From: Actinacidiphila epipremni
GTDB lineage: Bacteria > Actinomycetota > Actinomycetes > Streptomycetales > Streptomycetaceae
Direction: 5' to 3'
Length of the DNA: 64,000 nt
NCBI RefSeq assembly: GCF_012034175.1
Contig: NZ_JAATEJ010000023.1
Location: 99,092 to 163,091 of the forward strand
Part shown: positions 16,510 through 25,412 of the stretch, piece by piece
Position numbering within the stretch: the first letter of the stretch is position 1
Layout: the number at the start of each line of letters is the position of its first letter
Made by a program: the position numbers and the translations under genes
The notes under the pieces: model-generated
The model's input: the letters and a program-made list of their open reading frames with translations, nothing else
The model's database searches: none
What the model was told of the DNA's origin: nothing

Positions 16510-18075
16510 TCAGCCCATGAACTTCTTGAACTCGTCGGGCAGTTCGAAGTCCTTGCCGCCGCCCGGCAGGCCGAACGGGCTGCCGCCCTGGCCCGGCAGC
16601 TCGCCGCCCTGCTGCTGCTCCTCGCGGCGGGCAGCCGCCGCAGCCTCCTCGGCCCTGCGCTTCATCGGGTTGCCGGACTGGCGCTTGCCCTTGGCCTGCT
16701 TCTGCTGCTTCTTCTGCCGCGCGCCACCGCCGCCGCTGCCCGGCATCCCGGGCATCCCCGGCATGCCGCCGCCCTGCGCCATCCGCGACATCATCTTGCG
16801 GGCCTCGAAGAACCGCTCCACCAGGCCCTTGACCGCGCTGACCTCGACGCCCGAGCCCTTGGCGATACGGGCCCGGCGCGAGCCGTTGATGATGTGCGGG
16901 TCGGCGCGCTCGCCCGGCGTCATCGACTTGATGATCGCGGCGGTGCGGTCCACGTCCCGCTCGTCGAGGTTGTTGATCTGCTCGCGGATCTGGCCCATGC
17001 CCGGCAGCATGCCGAGCAGCTTGGAGATGGAGCCCATCTTGCGGACCTGCTCCATCTGCGCCAGGAAGTCGTCGAGCGTGAACTCCTTGGGGCCCTTGGC
17101 CAGCTTGGCGGCCATCTTCTCGGCCTCGGCCTGGCTGAAGGTCTGCTCGGCCTTCTCGATCAGCGACAGCATGTCGCCCATGCCCAGGATCCGGGAGGCC
17201 ATCCGGTCCGGGTGGAACGCGTCGAAGTCGTCCAGCTTCTCGCCGTTGGACGCGAACATGATCTGCTTGCCGGTGACGTGCACGATCGACAGCGCGGCAC
17301 CGCCGCGGGCGTCGCCGTCGAGCTTGGAGAGCACCACGCCGTCGAAGCCGACGCCGTCGCGGAACGCCTCGGCGGTGTTGACCGCGTCCTGGCCGATCAT
17401 CGCGTCGACGACGAAGAGGATCTCGTCCGGGCGGACCGCGTCGCGGATGTCGGCGGCCTGCTGCATCAGCTCCTGGTCGACACCGAGGCGGCCGGCGGTG
17501 TCGACGATCACGATGTCGTACTGCCGGGACCGGGCGAAGTCGATCGAGTCCTGGGCGACCTTCACCGGGTCGCCCACGCCGTTGCCGGGCTCGGGGGCGA
17601 AGACCGCGACACCGGCCCGCTCGGCGACGACGCTGAGCTGGTTGACCGCGTTGGGGCGCTGGAGGTCGCAGGCGACCAGCAGCGGGGTGTGGCCCTGGCC
17701 CTTGAGCCAGCGGCCGAGCTTGCCCGCCAGCGTGGTCTTGCCGGCGCCCTGGAGGCCGGCGAGCATGATCACGGTGGGCGGCTGCTTGGCGAAGCGCAGC
17801 CGGCGGGTCTCGCCGCCGAGGATGCCGACGAGCTCCTCGTTGACGATCTTGATGACCGTCTGCGCGGGGTTGAGCGCCTGCGAGACCTCGGCGCCAAGCG
17901 CGCGCTGCTTGACGCTGGCGACGAACGCCCGCACGACGGGCAGCGCGACGTCGGCTTCGAGCAGGGCGATCCGGATCTCGCGCATCGTGGCGTCGATGTC
18001 CGCCTCGGACAGCCGGCCCTTGCCCCGGAGGTTCTTGAAGGTCGCTGCGAGGCGGTCGGAGAGCGTATCGAACAC
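16510..18075 (-). CDS. ffh: Signal recognition particle protein Ffh
   Basis: Ffh binds signal sequences of nascent membrane proteins and docks on FtsY. The 521-residue GTPase begins MFDTLSDRLAATFKNLRGKG (N domain). G1 is GLQGAGKT (107-114), followed by VDTAGRL and TKLDG-like SKLDGDARGG. The methionine-rich M domain spans the last ~190 residues (MLSLIEKAEQ, GSRRARIAKGSG). A Gly/Met/Gln-rich tail follows. The start is GTG at 18075; reading upstream reaches the repeat-rich glnD-ffh spacer and lacks homology. FtsY is encoded about 7 kb away. Confidence 0.97.
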   Translation of the reverse strand: MFDTLSDRLAATFKNLRGKGRLSEADIDATMREIRIALLEADVALPVVRAFVASVKQRALGAEVSQALNPAQTVIKIVNEELVGILGGETRRLRFAKQPPTVIMLAGLQGAGKTTLAGKLGRWLKGQGHTPLLVACDLQRPNAVNQLSVVAERAGVAVFAPEPGNGVGDPVKVAQDSIDFARSRQYDIVIVDTAGRLGVDQELMQQAADIRDAVRPDEILFVVDAMIGQDAVNTAEAFRDGVGFDGVVLSKLDGDARGGAALSIVHVTGKQIMFASNGEKLDDFDAFHPDRMASRILGMGDMLSLIEKAEQTFSQAEAEKMAAKLAKGPKEFTLDDFLAQMEQVRKMGSISKLLGMLPGMGQIREQINNLDERDVDRTAAIIKSMTPGERADPHIINGSRRARIAKGSGVEVSAVKGLVERFFEARKMMSRMAQGGGMPGMPGMPGSGGGGARQKKQQKQAKGKRQSGNPMKRRAEEAAAAARREEQQQGGELPGQGGSPFGLPGGGKDFELPDEFKKFMG

Positions 18076-18219
18076 GGTGGCTGCAGATCCTCGGGTCGGG
18101 GGCGGAGACGGTCGCCGTCCGGCGATCGCCTTCCAGGGTATCCGGCCCGCACGTGGTGCAGCCCGCGCCTGCCGGATTCCGGGAGGCGCGGACCGCCGCC
18201 GGGCCCGGCGAAGGGCGCC

Positions 18220-18329
18220 CGCGGACGGTACGGCACAGGACCCGCGGACGGTACGGCGCCGGGTCGGCGGACGGCACAGGACCCCGCGGACGTCACGGCG
18301 CCCGGTCGGCGGACGGTACGGCACGGGCT
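18220..18329. repeat. Five imperfect 20-23 bp tandem repeats between glnD and ffh
   Basis: Units of the form CGCGGACGGTACGGCACAGG recur at about 18220, 18243, 18265, 18285 and 18307. They alternate between two variants (CACAGGACC and CGCCGGGT endings). The array ends at the glnD stop codon and fills much of the 253-bp gap before ffh. Each unit holds a short GTAC-centred palindrome. No protein signature is present. Confidence 0.75.
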
Positions 18330-20758
18330 CAGCGCAGGGCGGCCTCCAGTTGCCGGGCGACCTCGGTCGCGCGGTGCGGCGGCAGCGCCTTGCCGTCCTT
18401 GCCGACGACGTAGAAGGCGTCCACGGCGTTCGCCCCCAGCGTCGAGATACGAGCGGAGCGCACGGTGACGCCCGTCGCGGTCAGGGCCAGCCCGATGCGG
18501 TGCAGCAGGCCCGGGGCGTCATGGGCGCGGACCTCCAGGACCGTCGCGGTCTGCGAGGTGTGGCCCGGCGCGACCGTGACCCGGGGCGGCGGCGGGGTGA
18601 TCCCGCGGCGCCGCGGGTAGGACGCCTCCCGCTCGGCGAGCCTGGCCTCGATGTCCAGGGTGCCCTCGAAGGCCCGGGCGAGGTCCGCGCGCAGCCGGGC
18701 GGCCTCCGGGAGGGCGCCGTACTCGGCCGAGACGCGCCAGCTCAGCAGCGCCACCGGCCCCTCCCCGATCGGGTCGACGGCCCGCAGGTCGGCGGCCCGG
18801 ACGCCGAGCCGGTGCAGGGCCAGAACGCCGGCGGCCTGGGCGAGCAGCCCGGGCCGGTCGGGCACCGCCAGCAGCAGTTCCACGCCCAGCGCCTCGTCGA
18901 GCGCGTCGCCCTCGCCGTCGGGCTCGGCGTGGGCGTGCAGCGCGAGGACCGGCCCCCCGGTGCGGGCGGCCTCGACGGCCAGCCGCTCCTCCTCGGCGCT
19001 GGACTCCCGCTCGGCGGCCTCCGGCAGCGCCCCGGTGTCCAGGGCGCCGGCGACCCGCTCGACGAGGTCGGCCAGCAGCGAGGCCCGCCAGGTGCTCCAT
19101 GCGGCGGGCCCGGTGGCGAGCGCGTCGGCCTCGGTGAGCGCGGCCAGCAGCTCCAGGGTGGAGGTGTCGCGTACGGTGCCGGCGACCGCCCGGACGGTCT
19201 CCGGGTCGTCCAGGTCGCGCCGGGTCGCGGTGTCGATGAGCAGCAGGTGGTGGCGCACCAGCAGGGCCAGGGTGTCGGCGTCGGCGGCCGGGAAGCCGAT
19301 CCGCAGGGCGACGTCGCGGGCGATGACCTCGCCGGCCTCGCTGTGGTCGCCGGGCCAGCCCTTGCCGATGTCGTGCAGCAGCGCGGCGGTCAGCAGTAGG
19401 TCGGGGCGGCCGACCCGGCGGGTGAGCCGGGCGGCCTGCACGGCGGTCTCGACCAGGTGCCGGTCGACGGTGAAGCGGTGCACGGCGTTGCGCTGCGGGC
19501 GGCAGCGCACCCGCTCCCAGTCCGGCAGCAGCCGGGTGACCAGCCCCTCGGCCTCCAGCGCCTCCCACACCTGCACGGTGGGCTCCCCGGCGCCGAGCAG
19601 CGTGAGCAGCTGCTCACGGGCCTCCGCGGGCCACGGTACGGGCAGCGGGCGGGCAGCGGCGGCCAGCCGGCGTACGGCGTGCGGGGACAGCGGCAGACCG
19701 GCCTGTGCCGCCGCGGCGGCGGCCCGCAGCGGCAGGACGGGGTCGCGGTCGGGTTTCGCGGCGAGCGCGAGCACCGCCTCGCCCTCCTGCTCGACCACGC
19801 CCTCGGCGAGCGGTACGCGTTCGGGTACGCCCGCGGCGGGGGTGCCGCGCCCGCGGCCGAGGAGCCGGCGGCGGGGCCGGGTCTCGCGGGCGCGCAGCAC
19901 CCGGCCGACCTCGCGCCAGGTGACGTCGGCGGCGTAGGAGATGCGCCGGGCGGCCTCGTAGACCCGGCGCAGCAGTGCGTCGGCGTCGAGCAGGCCGAGG
20001 GCGGCGGCGACCTGGTCCTGCTCCTGGAGGGCGAGCCGGTCGGTGGCCCGGCCGGTGACCAGGTGGAGGGCGTCGCGGGTGTCCAGCAGCCCGGTGCGGG
20101 CCTCCTCCAGTCCCTCGCGGGGGGCGTCGGCGAGCCAGGAGGCGGCGACGGCGCGCAGCGCGGTGGCGTCGCGCAGGCCGCCGCGGGCCTCCTTCAGGTC
20201 CGGTTCCAGCAGGTAGGACAGCTCGCCCTGGCGCTCGGCGCGCTCCTGGCACATTTCGCGCAGCTCCGGCAGCCGCCGGGTGGCCTGGTTGCGCCAGTCG
20301 GCGAGCGCGGAGGTGCGCAGGGCGGAGCTGAGGGCGGTGTCGCCGGCCAGGTGGCGGGCGTCGAGCAGGCCGAGCTGGACCTTGAGGTCGTCGGTGGCGG
20401 CCTTGCGGGCCTCCTCGGGGGTGCGCACGGAGTGGTCGAGGGCCAGGCCCAGGTCCCACACCGGGTACCAGAGCCGGTCGGCGAAGGCGGCGACGGGCTG
20501 GTGGCCGTCGTGCAGCAGGACCAGGTCCAGGTCGCTGCGCGGGGACAGCTCGCCGCGGCCGTAGCCGCCGACGGCCAGCAGGGCCCAGCCGGTGGCGCCG
20601 GTGGCCTGCGCGGCGGCGCCGGCCAGGTCGGCGAGCCAGCGGTCGGTGAGGGCGGCCAGCTCCGCGCGGCGCGGCGGCCCGGACCGCGCCTCCTGGGTGA
20701 GAAGGCGCAGCCGGGCCGCCGCGTAACTGTCGTCCTGCGCTTCGACGCTGTCGGTCAC
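18329..20758 (-). CDS. glnD: PII uridylyl/adenylyltransferase GlnD
   Basis: GlnD senses glutamine and modifies the PII protein; the actinobacterial enzyme adenylylates GlnK. The 809-residue protein has the nucleotidyltransferase motif GGYGRGELSPRSDLD (64-78). The HD domain reads LLHDIGKGWPGDHSEAG (near 460). Two C-terminal ACT domains follow (VELLLAVPDRPGLLAQAAGV and EVRAHDAPGLLHRIG). It starts at GTG 20758, with GGAG 5-6 nt upstream. It lies 26 bp after glnK in the amtB-glnK-glnD operon. Confidence 0.97.
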   Translation of the reverse strand: MTDSVEAQDDSYAAARLRLLTQEARSGPPRRAELAALTDRWLADLAGAAAQATGATGWALLAVGGYGRGELSPRSDLDLVLLHDGHQPVAAFADRLWYPVWDLGLALDHSVRTPEEARKAATDDLKVQLGLLDARHLAGDTALSSALRTSALADWRNQATRRLPELREMCQERAERQGELSYLLEPDLKEARGGLRDATALRAVAASWLADAPREGLEEARTGLLDTRDALHLVTGRATDRLALQEQDQVAAALGLLDADALLRRVYEAARRISYAADVTWREVGRVLRARETRPRRRLLGRGRGTPAAGVPERVPLAEGVVEQEGEAVLALAAKPDRDPVLPLRAAAAAAQAGLPLSPHAVRRLAAAARPLPVPWPAEAREQLLTLLGAGEPTVQVWEALEAEGLVTRLLPDWERVRCRPQRNAVHRFTVDRHLVETAVQAARLTRRVGRPDLLLTAALLHDIGKGWPGDHSEAGEVIARDVALRIGFPAADADTLALLVRHHLLLIDTATRRDLDDPETVRAVAGTVRDTSTLELLAALTEADALATGPAAWSTWRASLLADLVERVAGALDTGALPEAAERESSAEEERLAVEAARTGGPVLALHAHAEPDGEGDALDEALGVELLLAVPDRPGLLAQAAGVLALHRLGVRAADLRAVDPIGEGPVALLSWRVSAEYGALPEAARLRADLARAFEGTLDIEARLAEREASYPRRRGITPPPPRVTVAPGHTSQTATVLEVRAHDAPGLLHRIGLALTATGVTVRSARISTLGANAVDAFYVVGKDGKALPPHRATEVARQLEAALR

Positions 20759-20784
20759 TCGTTCTCCAGCGCTGGGTTCGGGGG

Positions 20785-21123
20785 TCAGAGCGCGTCGGGT
20801 CCGCGCTCGCCGGTGCGTACCCTCACGGCGGTGTCGACCGGGAGGGACCACACCTTGCCGTCTCCGATTTTGCCGGTTCTGGCCGCTTTCACCACGACCT
20901 CGATCAGCTGGTCGGCGTCGGCGTCCTCCACGAGGACCTCTATCCGGATCTTCGGGACGAGGTCGACGGTGTACTCGGCGCCGCGGTAGACCTCGGTGTG
21001 GCCGCGCTGTCTGCCGTATCCGCTGGCCTCGGTGACGGTGAGGCCGTGGACGCCGAAGGCCTGGAGGGCTTCCTTGATCTCGTCGAGCCGGTGCGGCTTG
21101 ACGACGGCGGTGATGAGCTTCAC
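20785..21123 (-). CDS. glnK: Nitrogen regulatory protein PII (GlnK/GlnB)
   Basis: The 112-residue PII trimer subunit relays 2-oxoglutarate and energy status to AmtB and other targets. The T-loop reads GHTEVYRGAEYTVD, and Tyr51 is the adenylylation site in Streptomyces GlnK. The start MKLITAVVKPHRLDEIKEAL and the C-loop (GKIGDGKVW) are canonical. GTG at 21123 overlaps the amtB stop by four bases (GTGA), consistent with coupled expression. GlnD, its modifying enzyme, follows immediately. Confidence 0.98.
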   Translation of the reverse strand: MKLITAVVKPHRLDEIKEALQAFGVHGLTVTEASGYGRQRGHTEVYRGAEYTVDLVPKIRIEVLVEDADADQLIEVVVKAARTGKIGDGKVWSLPVDTAVRVRTGERGPDAL

Positions 21124-22448
21124 GCGTCCACCTTCTTGCTCGCCGCGGGGGCGCCGAGGGGGGCCGCCGCGTGTCCTGTGCTGCCGATGCCGGTGAAGTC
21201 GTACGCGGTCTCCGCGTGCTCGGCCTGGTCGATGCCGCTGATCTCGATCTCCTCGGGCACCCGGAAGCCCATGACCAGGTCGATGGCCTTGGCGAGGATC
21301 GCGGAGGCGACCAGCGAGTAGCCCAGGACGGAGAAGACACCGATGGCCTGGATGCCGAACTGGTGCCATCCGCCGCCGTAGAAGACGCCCTTGACGTCCT
21401 GGCCGACGCCGCCGGTGGCCAGCAGGCCGATGAGCAGGGAGCCGACGATACCGCCGACCATGTGGACGCCGACCACGTCGAGCGAGTCGTCGTAGTTGAA
21501 CTTGTACTTCAGGCCCACCGCCGCGGCGCAGACCACACCGGCGATGACACCGACCGCGATGGCGCCCAGCGGGCTGACCGACGCGCAGGACGGGGTGATG
21601 GCGACCAGGCCCGCGACGGCGCCGGAGGCGGCACCGAGGGTGGTGAAGGAGCCGTGCCGCAGCCGCTCGTAGATCAGCCAGCCGATCATCGCGGCGGCGG
21701 TGGCGATCTGGGTGTTGATGAAGACGGTGGAGGCCACGCCGTCGGAGGTGATCTCCGAGCCGGCGTTGAAGCCGAACCAGCCGAACCACAGCAGGCCGGC
21801 GCCGAGCATGACCCACGGCATGCTGTGCGGGCGCATCGGGTCGCGCTTGAAGCCCACCCGCTTGCCGATCACCAGGATCACGCCGAGGGCCGCGGCACCG
21901 GCGTTGATGTGCACCGCGGTACCGCCGGCGAAGTCGATGACGCCCTTGGTGCCGAGCCAGCCGCCGCCCCACACCCAGTGGGCCACGGGGAAGTACACGA
22001 CGGTCGCCCACAGCGCGATGAAGACCGACCACGCGGTGAACTTGACGCGGTCGGCGAGTGCACCGCTGATCAGCGCGGGAGTGATGATCGCGAACATCAA
22101 CTGGAAGGCGGCGAAGGCGAATATCGGCGTCCCGGTGGCCCCCCACAGGTCATCGGGAGCGATGTCGCGCAGGCCCAGCCAGTTGGTGCCGCCGATGAAT
22201 CCGCCGTGGTCGCCGTCGAAGGCGAAACTGAATCCGTAGCCGGTCCAGAGCAAGGTGATGATGCCCAGGCTGATGAAGCTCATCATCAGCATGTTCAGGG
22301 CGCTTTTCACCCGGACCATGCCGCCGTAGAAGAACGCCAGGCCCGGTGTCATCAGCATCACCAGCGCGGCGCTCAGCAGCAGGAACGCGGTATTGCCGGA
22401 GTCGAGCTTGGGCGCATCTGCGGCCAGTGTGAAGATGGCTGGTGCCAT
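21120..22448 (-). CDS. amtB: Ammonium transporter AmtB
   Basis: This 442-residue ammonium channel has about eleven membrane segments. The twin pore histidines occur in GTAVHINAGAAALG and VVGVHMVGGIVGS. Other signatures are AFFYGGMVRVKSALN and WFGWFGFNAGSE. The C-terminal tail after the last helix is Ala/Lys-rich. ATG 22448 has GAGGAG 7 nt upstream. A GlnR-type box lies about 100 bp upstream, so expression should rise under nitrogen limitation. GlnK is expected to block the pore when ammonium is plentiful. Confidence 0.97.
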   Translation of the reverse strand: MAPAIFTLAADAPKLDSGNTAFLLLSAALVMLMTPGLAFFYGGMVRVKSALNMLMMSFISLGIITLLWTGYGFSFAFDGDHGGFIGGTNWLGLRDIAPDDLWGATGTPIFAFAAFQLMFAIITPALISGALADRVKFTAWSVFIALWATVVYFPVAHWVWGGGWLGTKGVIDFAGGTAVHINAGAAALGVILVIGKRVGFKRDPMRPHSMPWVMLGAGLLWFGWFGFNAGSEITSDGVASTVFINTQIATAAAMIGWLIYERLRHGSFTTLGAASGAVAGLVAITPSCASVSPLGAIAVGVIAGVVCAAAVGLKYKFNYDDSLDVVGVHMVGGIVGSLLIGLLATGGVGQDVKGVFYGGGWHQFGIQAIGVFSVLGYSLVASAILAKAIDLVMGFRVPEEIEISGIDQAEHAETAYDFTGIGSTGHAAAPLGAPAASKKVDA

Positions 22449-22550
22449 CGGCGTCTCCTCGTCGTCCGAACGGCCCGAGCGGGTGGAGCGAAGTGGGCCG
22501 GTTTTCGCCATGAGAGTGGCTGAGCCGGGTTTCCGCCGATGCCGCACGGT

Positions 22551-22586
22551 GTTTCACCGCGGTGACGAAGAAGTCGGATGTGTTAC
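22551..22586 (-). promoter_or_regulatory. Candidate GlnR-binding site upstream of amtB
   Basis: On the minus strand GTCACCGCGGTGAAAC (22551-22566) fits the actinobacterial GlnR half-pair gTnAC-n6-GaAAC exactly. A second GTAAC half-site lies at 22582-22586, with weaker spacing. The site is about 103-138 bp before the amtB ATG. GlnR control of amtB is known in Streptomyces; the site itself is read from sequence only. Confidence 0.65.
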
Positions 22587-22704
22587 GTGACGATGAACCG
22601 TCCCCCGGTTCGGTGAAAGCCGTATACGGGTGGGATCAGAGATCGCAACCGGGGGAACGGGGATCTCCGGGGAGCCGCGCCCGGCGGGCGCGGCCGGCCC
22701 TGTG

Positions 22705-24177
22705 TCAGGCGGTTTCGGCGACCTCGGGCAGTTCCCGGGAGATCAGTTCGCCGAGTTCGACGACGGCGGGCAGATCGCCGAAGTCGCGCACCGCGGTGCG
22801 GGTGGTTTTACGGATCCGGGTGTTGACCCTTTCCGAGCGGATCCTGGTGGCGACGGCCATCGCCTGCCGGGTGCATTCGGCCGCGGCCTCGGGTTCGCGT
22901 TCGAGCAGGTGCACGCTGGCCAGGCCCACCAGGTTGAGGGCGAAGGCCCGCTGGTGGACGGTGTCGCCGCGGAAGCCCTCGACGGCCTTCTCCATCACCG
23001 GGTGGGCGAGGGAGGCGTAGGCGGGGCTGCGGCCGGCGACATAGGCCAGGTCGCGGTAGGAGTGGGCGTTCTCGGCGTGCAGCTCGGCCTCGTTGAAGAA
23101 GCTGATCCAGCTGGGGTCCTCGCCGGGGCGGGTGTCGGTGAAGGTGTCCTCGGCGGCGCGTACGGCCCGGTGGCACTTGTTGACCTGGCCCATGTTGGCG
23201 TAGGCGCGGGCCTCCAGGGCGTAGAGCATGGCCTGGGTGGTGGCGGTCGCGGTGTCGCGGCTGCCGTACTGGGCGAGGTGGATCAGCTCCAGGGCGTCCT
23301 CGGGGCGGTCCAGGTGGATCATCTGGCGGCTCATCGAGGAGAGGATGAACGCGCCGAGCGGCCGGTCTCCGGCCTCCTTGGCGGCGTGCAGCGCCAGCAC
23401 CATGTACTTCTGCGCGGTGGGTTGCAGCCCCACGTCGTAGCTCATCCAGCCGGCGAGCGCGGCGAGGTCGGCGGTGACCCGGTAGAGCCGGCGGCCGACG
23501 GCTTCGGGGTGGGACTCCTGGAGCAGGTCGGTGACCTCGTGCAGCTGTCCGACGACCGCCTTGCGGCGCAGGCCGCCGCCGCACTGGTTGTCCCACTGGC
23601 GGAACATCACCGTGGTGGACTCCAGCAGCTCCAGCTCCTGCTCCGACAGCCGGGACGGCCGGGTGCCGGGGTGGCCGGGGCCCGGGCCGGCGGCGGACCC
23701 GCCGGCGCCGCCGGCGCCGGACGGCGAGGTCGGGACGAGCCAGCGCTGCATCGGCTCGATCAGGGCGGGGCCGGCCGACAGCGCGAGCGAGGCGCCGAGG
23801 AAGCCGCGGCGGCCCAGCATCAGGTCGCTGCGGGAGAACTCGCTGATCATCTCCACGGTCTGCGGACCGGCCCAGGGCAGGTCCACGTCGCCGCCGGCGG
23901 GCGGCTGGTGCGCCGGGCGCAGGCCCAGGTCCTCGACGGGGACGACGCACCCGAAGCGCTCCGAGAACAGCTCGGACAGGATGCGCGGTATCGGCTCGCG
24001 CGGCTGCTCGCCGTCGAGCCAGCGGCGCACCCGGGAGGTGTCGGTGCTGACGTGGTGCGCGCCCAGCTGGCGCGCTCTGCGGTTGACCTGGCGGGCGAGT
24101 TCGCCCTTGGACCAGCCGCTGCGCACGAACCACGAATTCAACTGCGCATTGGGCTGCTTGTCTGCTGCGCCGCCCAC
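22705..24177 (-). CDS. nsdA: NsdA, negative regulator of differentiation and antibiotic production
   Basis: The 490-residue protein has a helix-turn-helix-like N terminus (SWFVRSGWSKGELARQVNRR, then STDTSRVRRWLDGEQPR). The segment DLMLGRRGFLGASLALSAG follows. The rest is all-helical TPR-like repeats (AALAGWMSYDVGLQPTAQKY, ALELIHLAQYGS, EAELHAENAHSYRDLAYVAG). Deleting nsdA in S. coelicolor boosts sporulation and antibiotics; the assignment rests on strong recalled similarity. GTG 24177 has GGGGG 8 nt upstream. A Gly/Ala/Pro-rich linker sits at about 150-172. It is transcribed divergently from the PrimPol-like gene. Confidence 0.93.
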   Translation of the reverse strand: MGGAADKQPNAQLNSWFVRSGWSKGELARQVNRRARQLGAHHVSTDTSRVRRWLDGEQPREPIPRILSELFSERFGCVVPVEDLGLRPAHQPPAGGDVDLPWAGPQTVEMISEFSRSDLMLGRRGFLGASLALSAGPALIEPMQRWLVPTSPSGAGGAGGSAAGPGPGHPGTRPSRLSEQELELLESTTVMFRQWDNQCGGGLRRKAVVGQLHEVTDLLQESHPEAVGRRLYRVTADLAALAGWMSYDVGLQPTAQKYMVLALHAAKEAGDRPLGAFILSSMSRQMIHLDRPEDALELIHLAQYGSRDTATATTQAMLYALEARAYANMGQVNKCHRAVRAAEDTFTDTRPGEDPSWISFFNEAELHAENAHSYRDLAYVAGRSPAYASLAHPVMEKAVEGFRGDTVHQRAFALNLVGLASVHLLEREPEAAAECTRQAMAVATRIRSERVNTRIRKTTRTAVRDFGDLPAVVELGELISRELPEVAETA

Positions 24178-24531
24178 GGTCAAGCCCCCATCCTGGTCTT
24201 GCCCGACCCCATCCACCCAGTGATTACCAGGGTCGGCCGAGTCCTGTCCGCCGGTTGCGGAAAGTGCCGGGTGGTCCGGCGCTGCGGTGCGGCGCCGCCC
24301 GGAACTGCCTGCGGCATAGGCGCCGGGGCACGAGCGGTCCACACCGGGGACCCACCAACCGAAAGTAGCCCTACGATCACGCACCGGGCGAGGGCGCATG
24401 GCGAAACGCCACCATTCGCCACCCCTTCGAATGAACTCCTGGGCGGCAACAGGCGATTCACTTGACACATGCCGGTCGCACGAGGCCGGGCGGGCCCGTA
24501 ACCATCGGCGGCGGCATCCGTTGGAGGTGTC
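24178..24531. other. Divergent intergenic region nsdA / PrimPol-like gene
   Basis: This 354-bp gap should hold promoters for both genes. A TTGACA hexamer on the plus strand (24462-24467) lacks a matching -10 box at 16-18 nt. I see no operator or RNA structure I would defend. Confidence 0.4.
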
Positions 24532-25257
24532 ATGGTGTTCACGATCAGCGGATTGCGGGACATGCGGGACTCGCGGCAGCAGCAGGAGGGCGTCCGGGAA
24601 ATCCCCCGGACGCGCCCTCATGCGCGCCCCGGCGTACGCCGTCGGTCGCACGCGGGAATGTGCACCACAGTTGGTGACTACACGGGTCGCTGCGGCTGGG
24701 CCGTGGTGCCCGGCGCGCGGGTCGCCCGCGGCGGCGGGCCGTGCTCGTGCGGGGACGCTGCGTGTACGGCGCCGGGCGCGCATCCGCTGCCCTTCGCCGA
24801 CGAGATCCCGGCGGGCGCGCCGGCGGCACTGGCCGCGCAGGCGTGGGCGAGGGTGCCGGGCGCCGCGGTGCTGCTGCCGACCGGGCGGGCCTTCGACGTG
24901 ATCGAGGTGGCCGAGGCGCCGGGCCGGCGGGCGCTGGTGCGGCTGGAGCGGATGGGGCTGCGGCTGGGCCCGGTGCTGGTGACGCCGGCCGGGCGGGCGC
25001 AGTTCTTCGTCGCGCCGGGCGCGGCGGCCGAGCTGCCGCATCTGCTGTACCGGATGGGCTGGGACGACGCGGAGCTGGACCTGCGCTGCCTGGGCCCGGG
25101 CGAGCACGTCACCGCTCCCCCGTCGGACCACGGCGGCCTGGGCCCGGTGCGGTGGCTGCGCGAGCCGCTGACCGAGGGCGTACGCCAGCCGCCGGAGGCG
25201 CGGCTGCTGCTGGGCACCCTGGCGTACGTCTGCCACCGCGACAAGGCGCCGGCGTAG
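24532..25257 (+). CDS. Bifunctional DNA primase/polymerase N-terminal (PrimPol)-like protein, degenerate
   Basis: The 241-residue protein has a PrimPol-type N-terminal pattern. A Cys cluster CSCGDAACTAPGAHPL resembles the CxC...PGKHP motif. It is followed by FDVIEVAEAPGRRALVRLE, corresponding to the catalytic D-x-D region. The later GG-x-H motif is replaced by GRAQFFV, so nucleotidyl transfer may be lost. There is no helicase domain. GGAGG lies 4 nt before ATG 24532. The first ~42 residues are Arg-rich and lie outside the domain; a second ATG at 24658 would remove them. It is divergent from nsdA and convergent with ftsY. Confidence 0.75.
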   Translation: MVFTISGLRDMRDSRQQQEGVREIPRTRPHARPGVRRRSHAGMCTTVGDYTGRCGWAVVPGARVARGGGPCSCGDAACTAPGAHPLPFADEIPAGAPAALAAQAWARVPGAAVLLPTGRAFDVIEVAEAPGRRALVRLERMGLRLGPVLVTPAGRAQFFVAPGAAAELPHLLYRMGWDDAELDLRCLGPGEHVTAPPSDHGGLGPVRWLREPLTEGVRQPPEARLLLGTLAYVCHRDKAPA

Positions 25258-25329
25258 CACCACGCACCAGGAACCACGGCCCCGGGGCCGGACGCGGGAC
25301 CCGGCGCGGGACCGGCGACGTACGCATGC

Positions 25330-25364
25330 GTAAGGGGCACCCACCATGGGCGGGCGCCCCTTAC
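25330..25364 (+). terminator. Hairpin after PrimPol-like gene
   Basis: GTAAGGGGC (25330-25338) pairs with 25356-25364. The inner part CCC/GGG can extend the stem with mismatches. It is the first of two hairpins in the convergent gap between the PrimPol-like gene and ftsY. Confidence 0.55.
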
Positions 25365-25371
25365 ACGTGGC

Positions 25372-25406
25372 CCATGGCGCAGCCGTACGGGACGGCTGCG
25401 CCATGG
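25372..25406. terminator. 15-bp perfect bidirectional hairpin between convergent genes
   Basis: CCATGGCGCAGCCGT (25372-25386) pairs perfectly with 25392-25406 around a 5-nt loop. It lies 6 bp from the ftsY stop and serves both converging transcripts. Confidence 0.8.
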
Positions 25407-25412
25407 CAGGGC

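Noticed and set aside
24462..24467. TTGACA hexamer as promoter for the PrimPol-like gene
   Set aside because: No -10-like hexamer follows at 16-18 nt, so a promoter claim would be unsupported.
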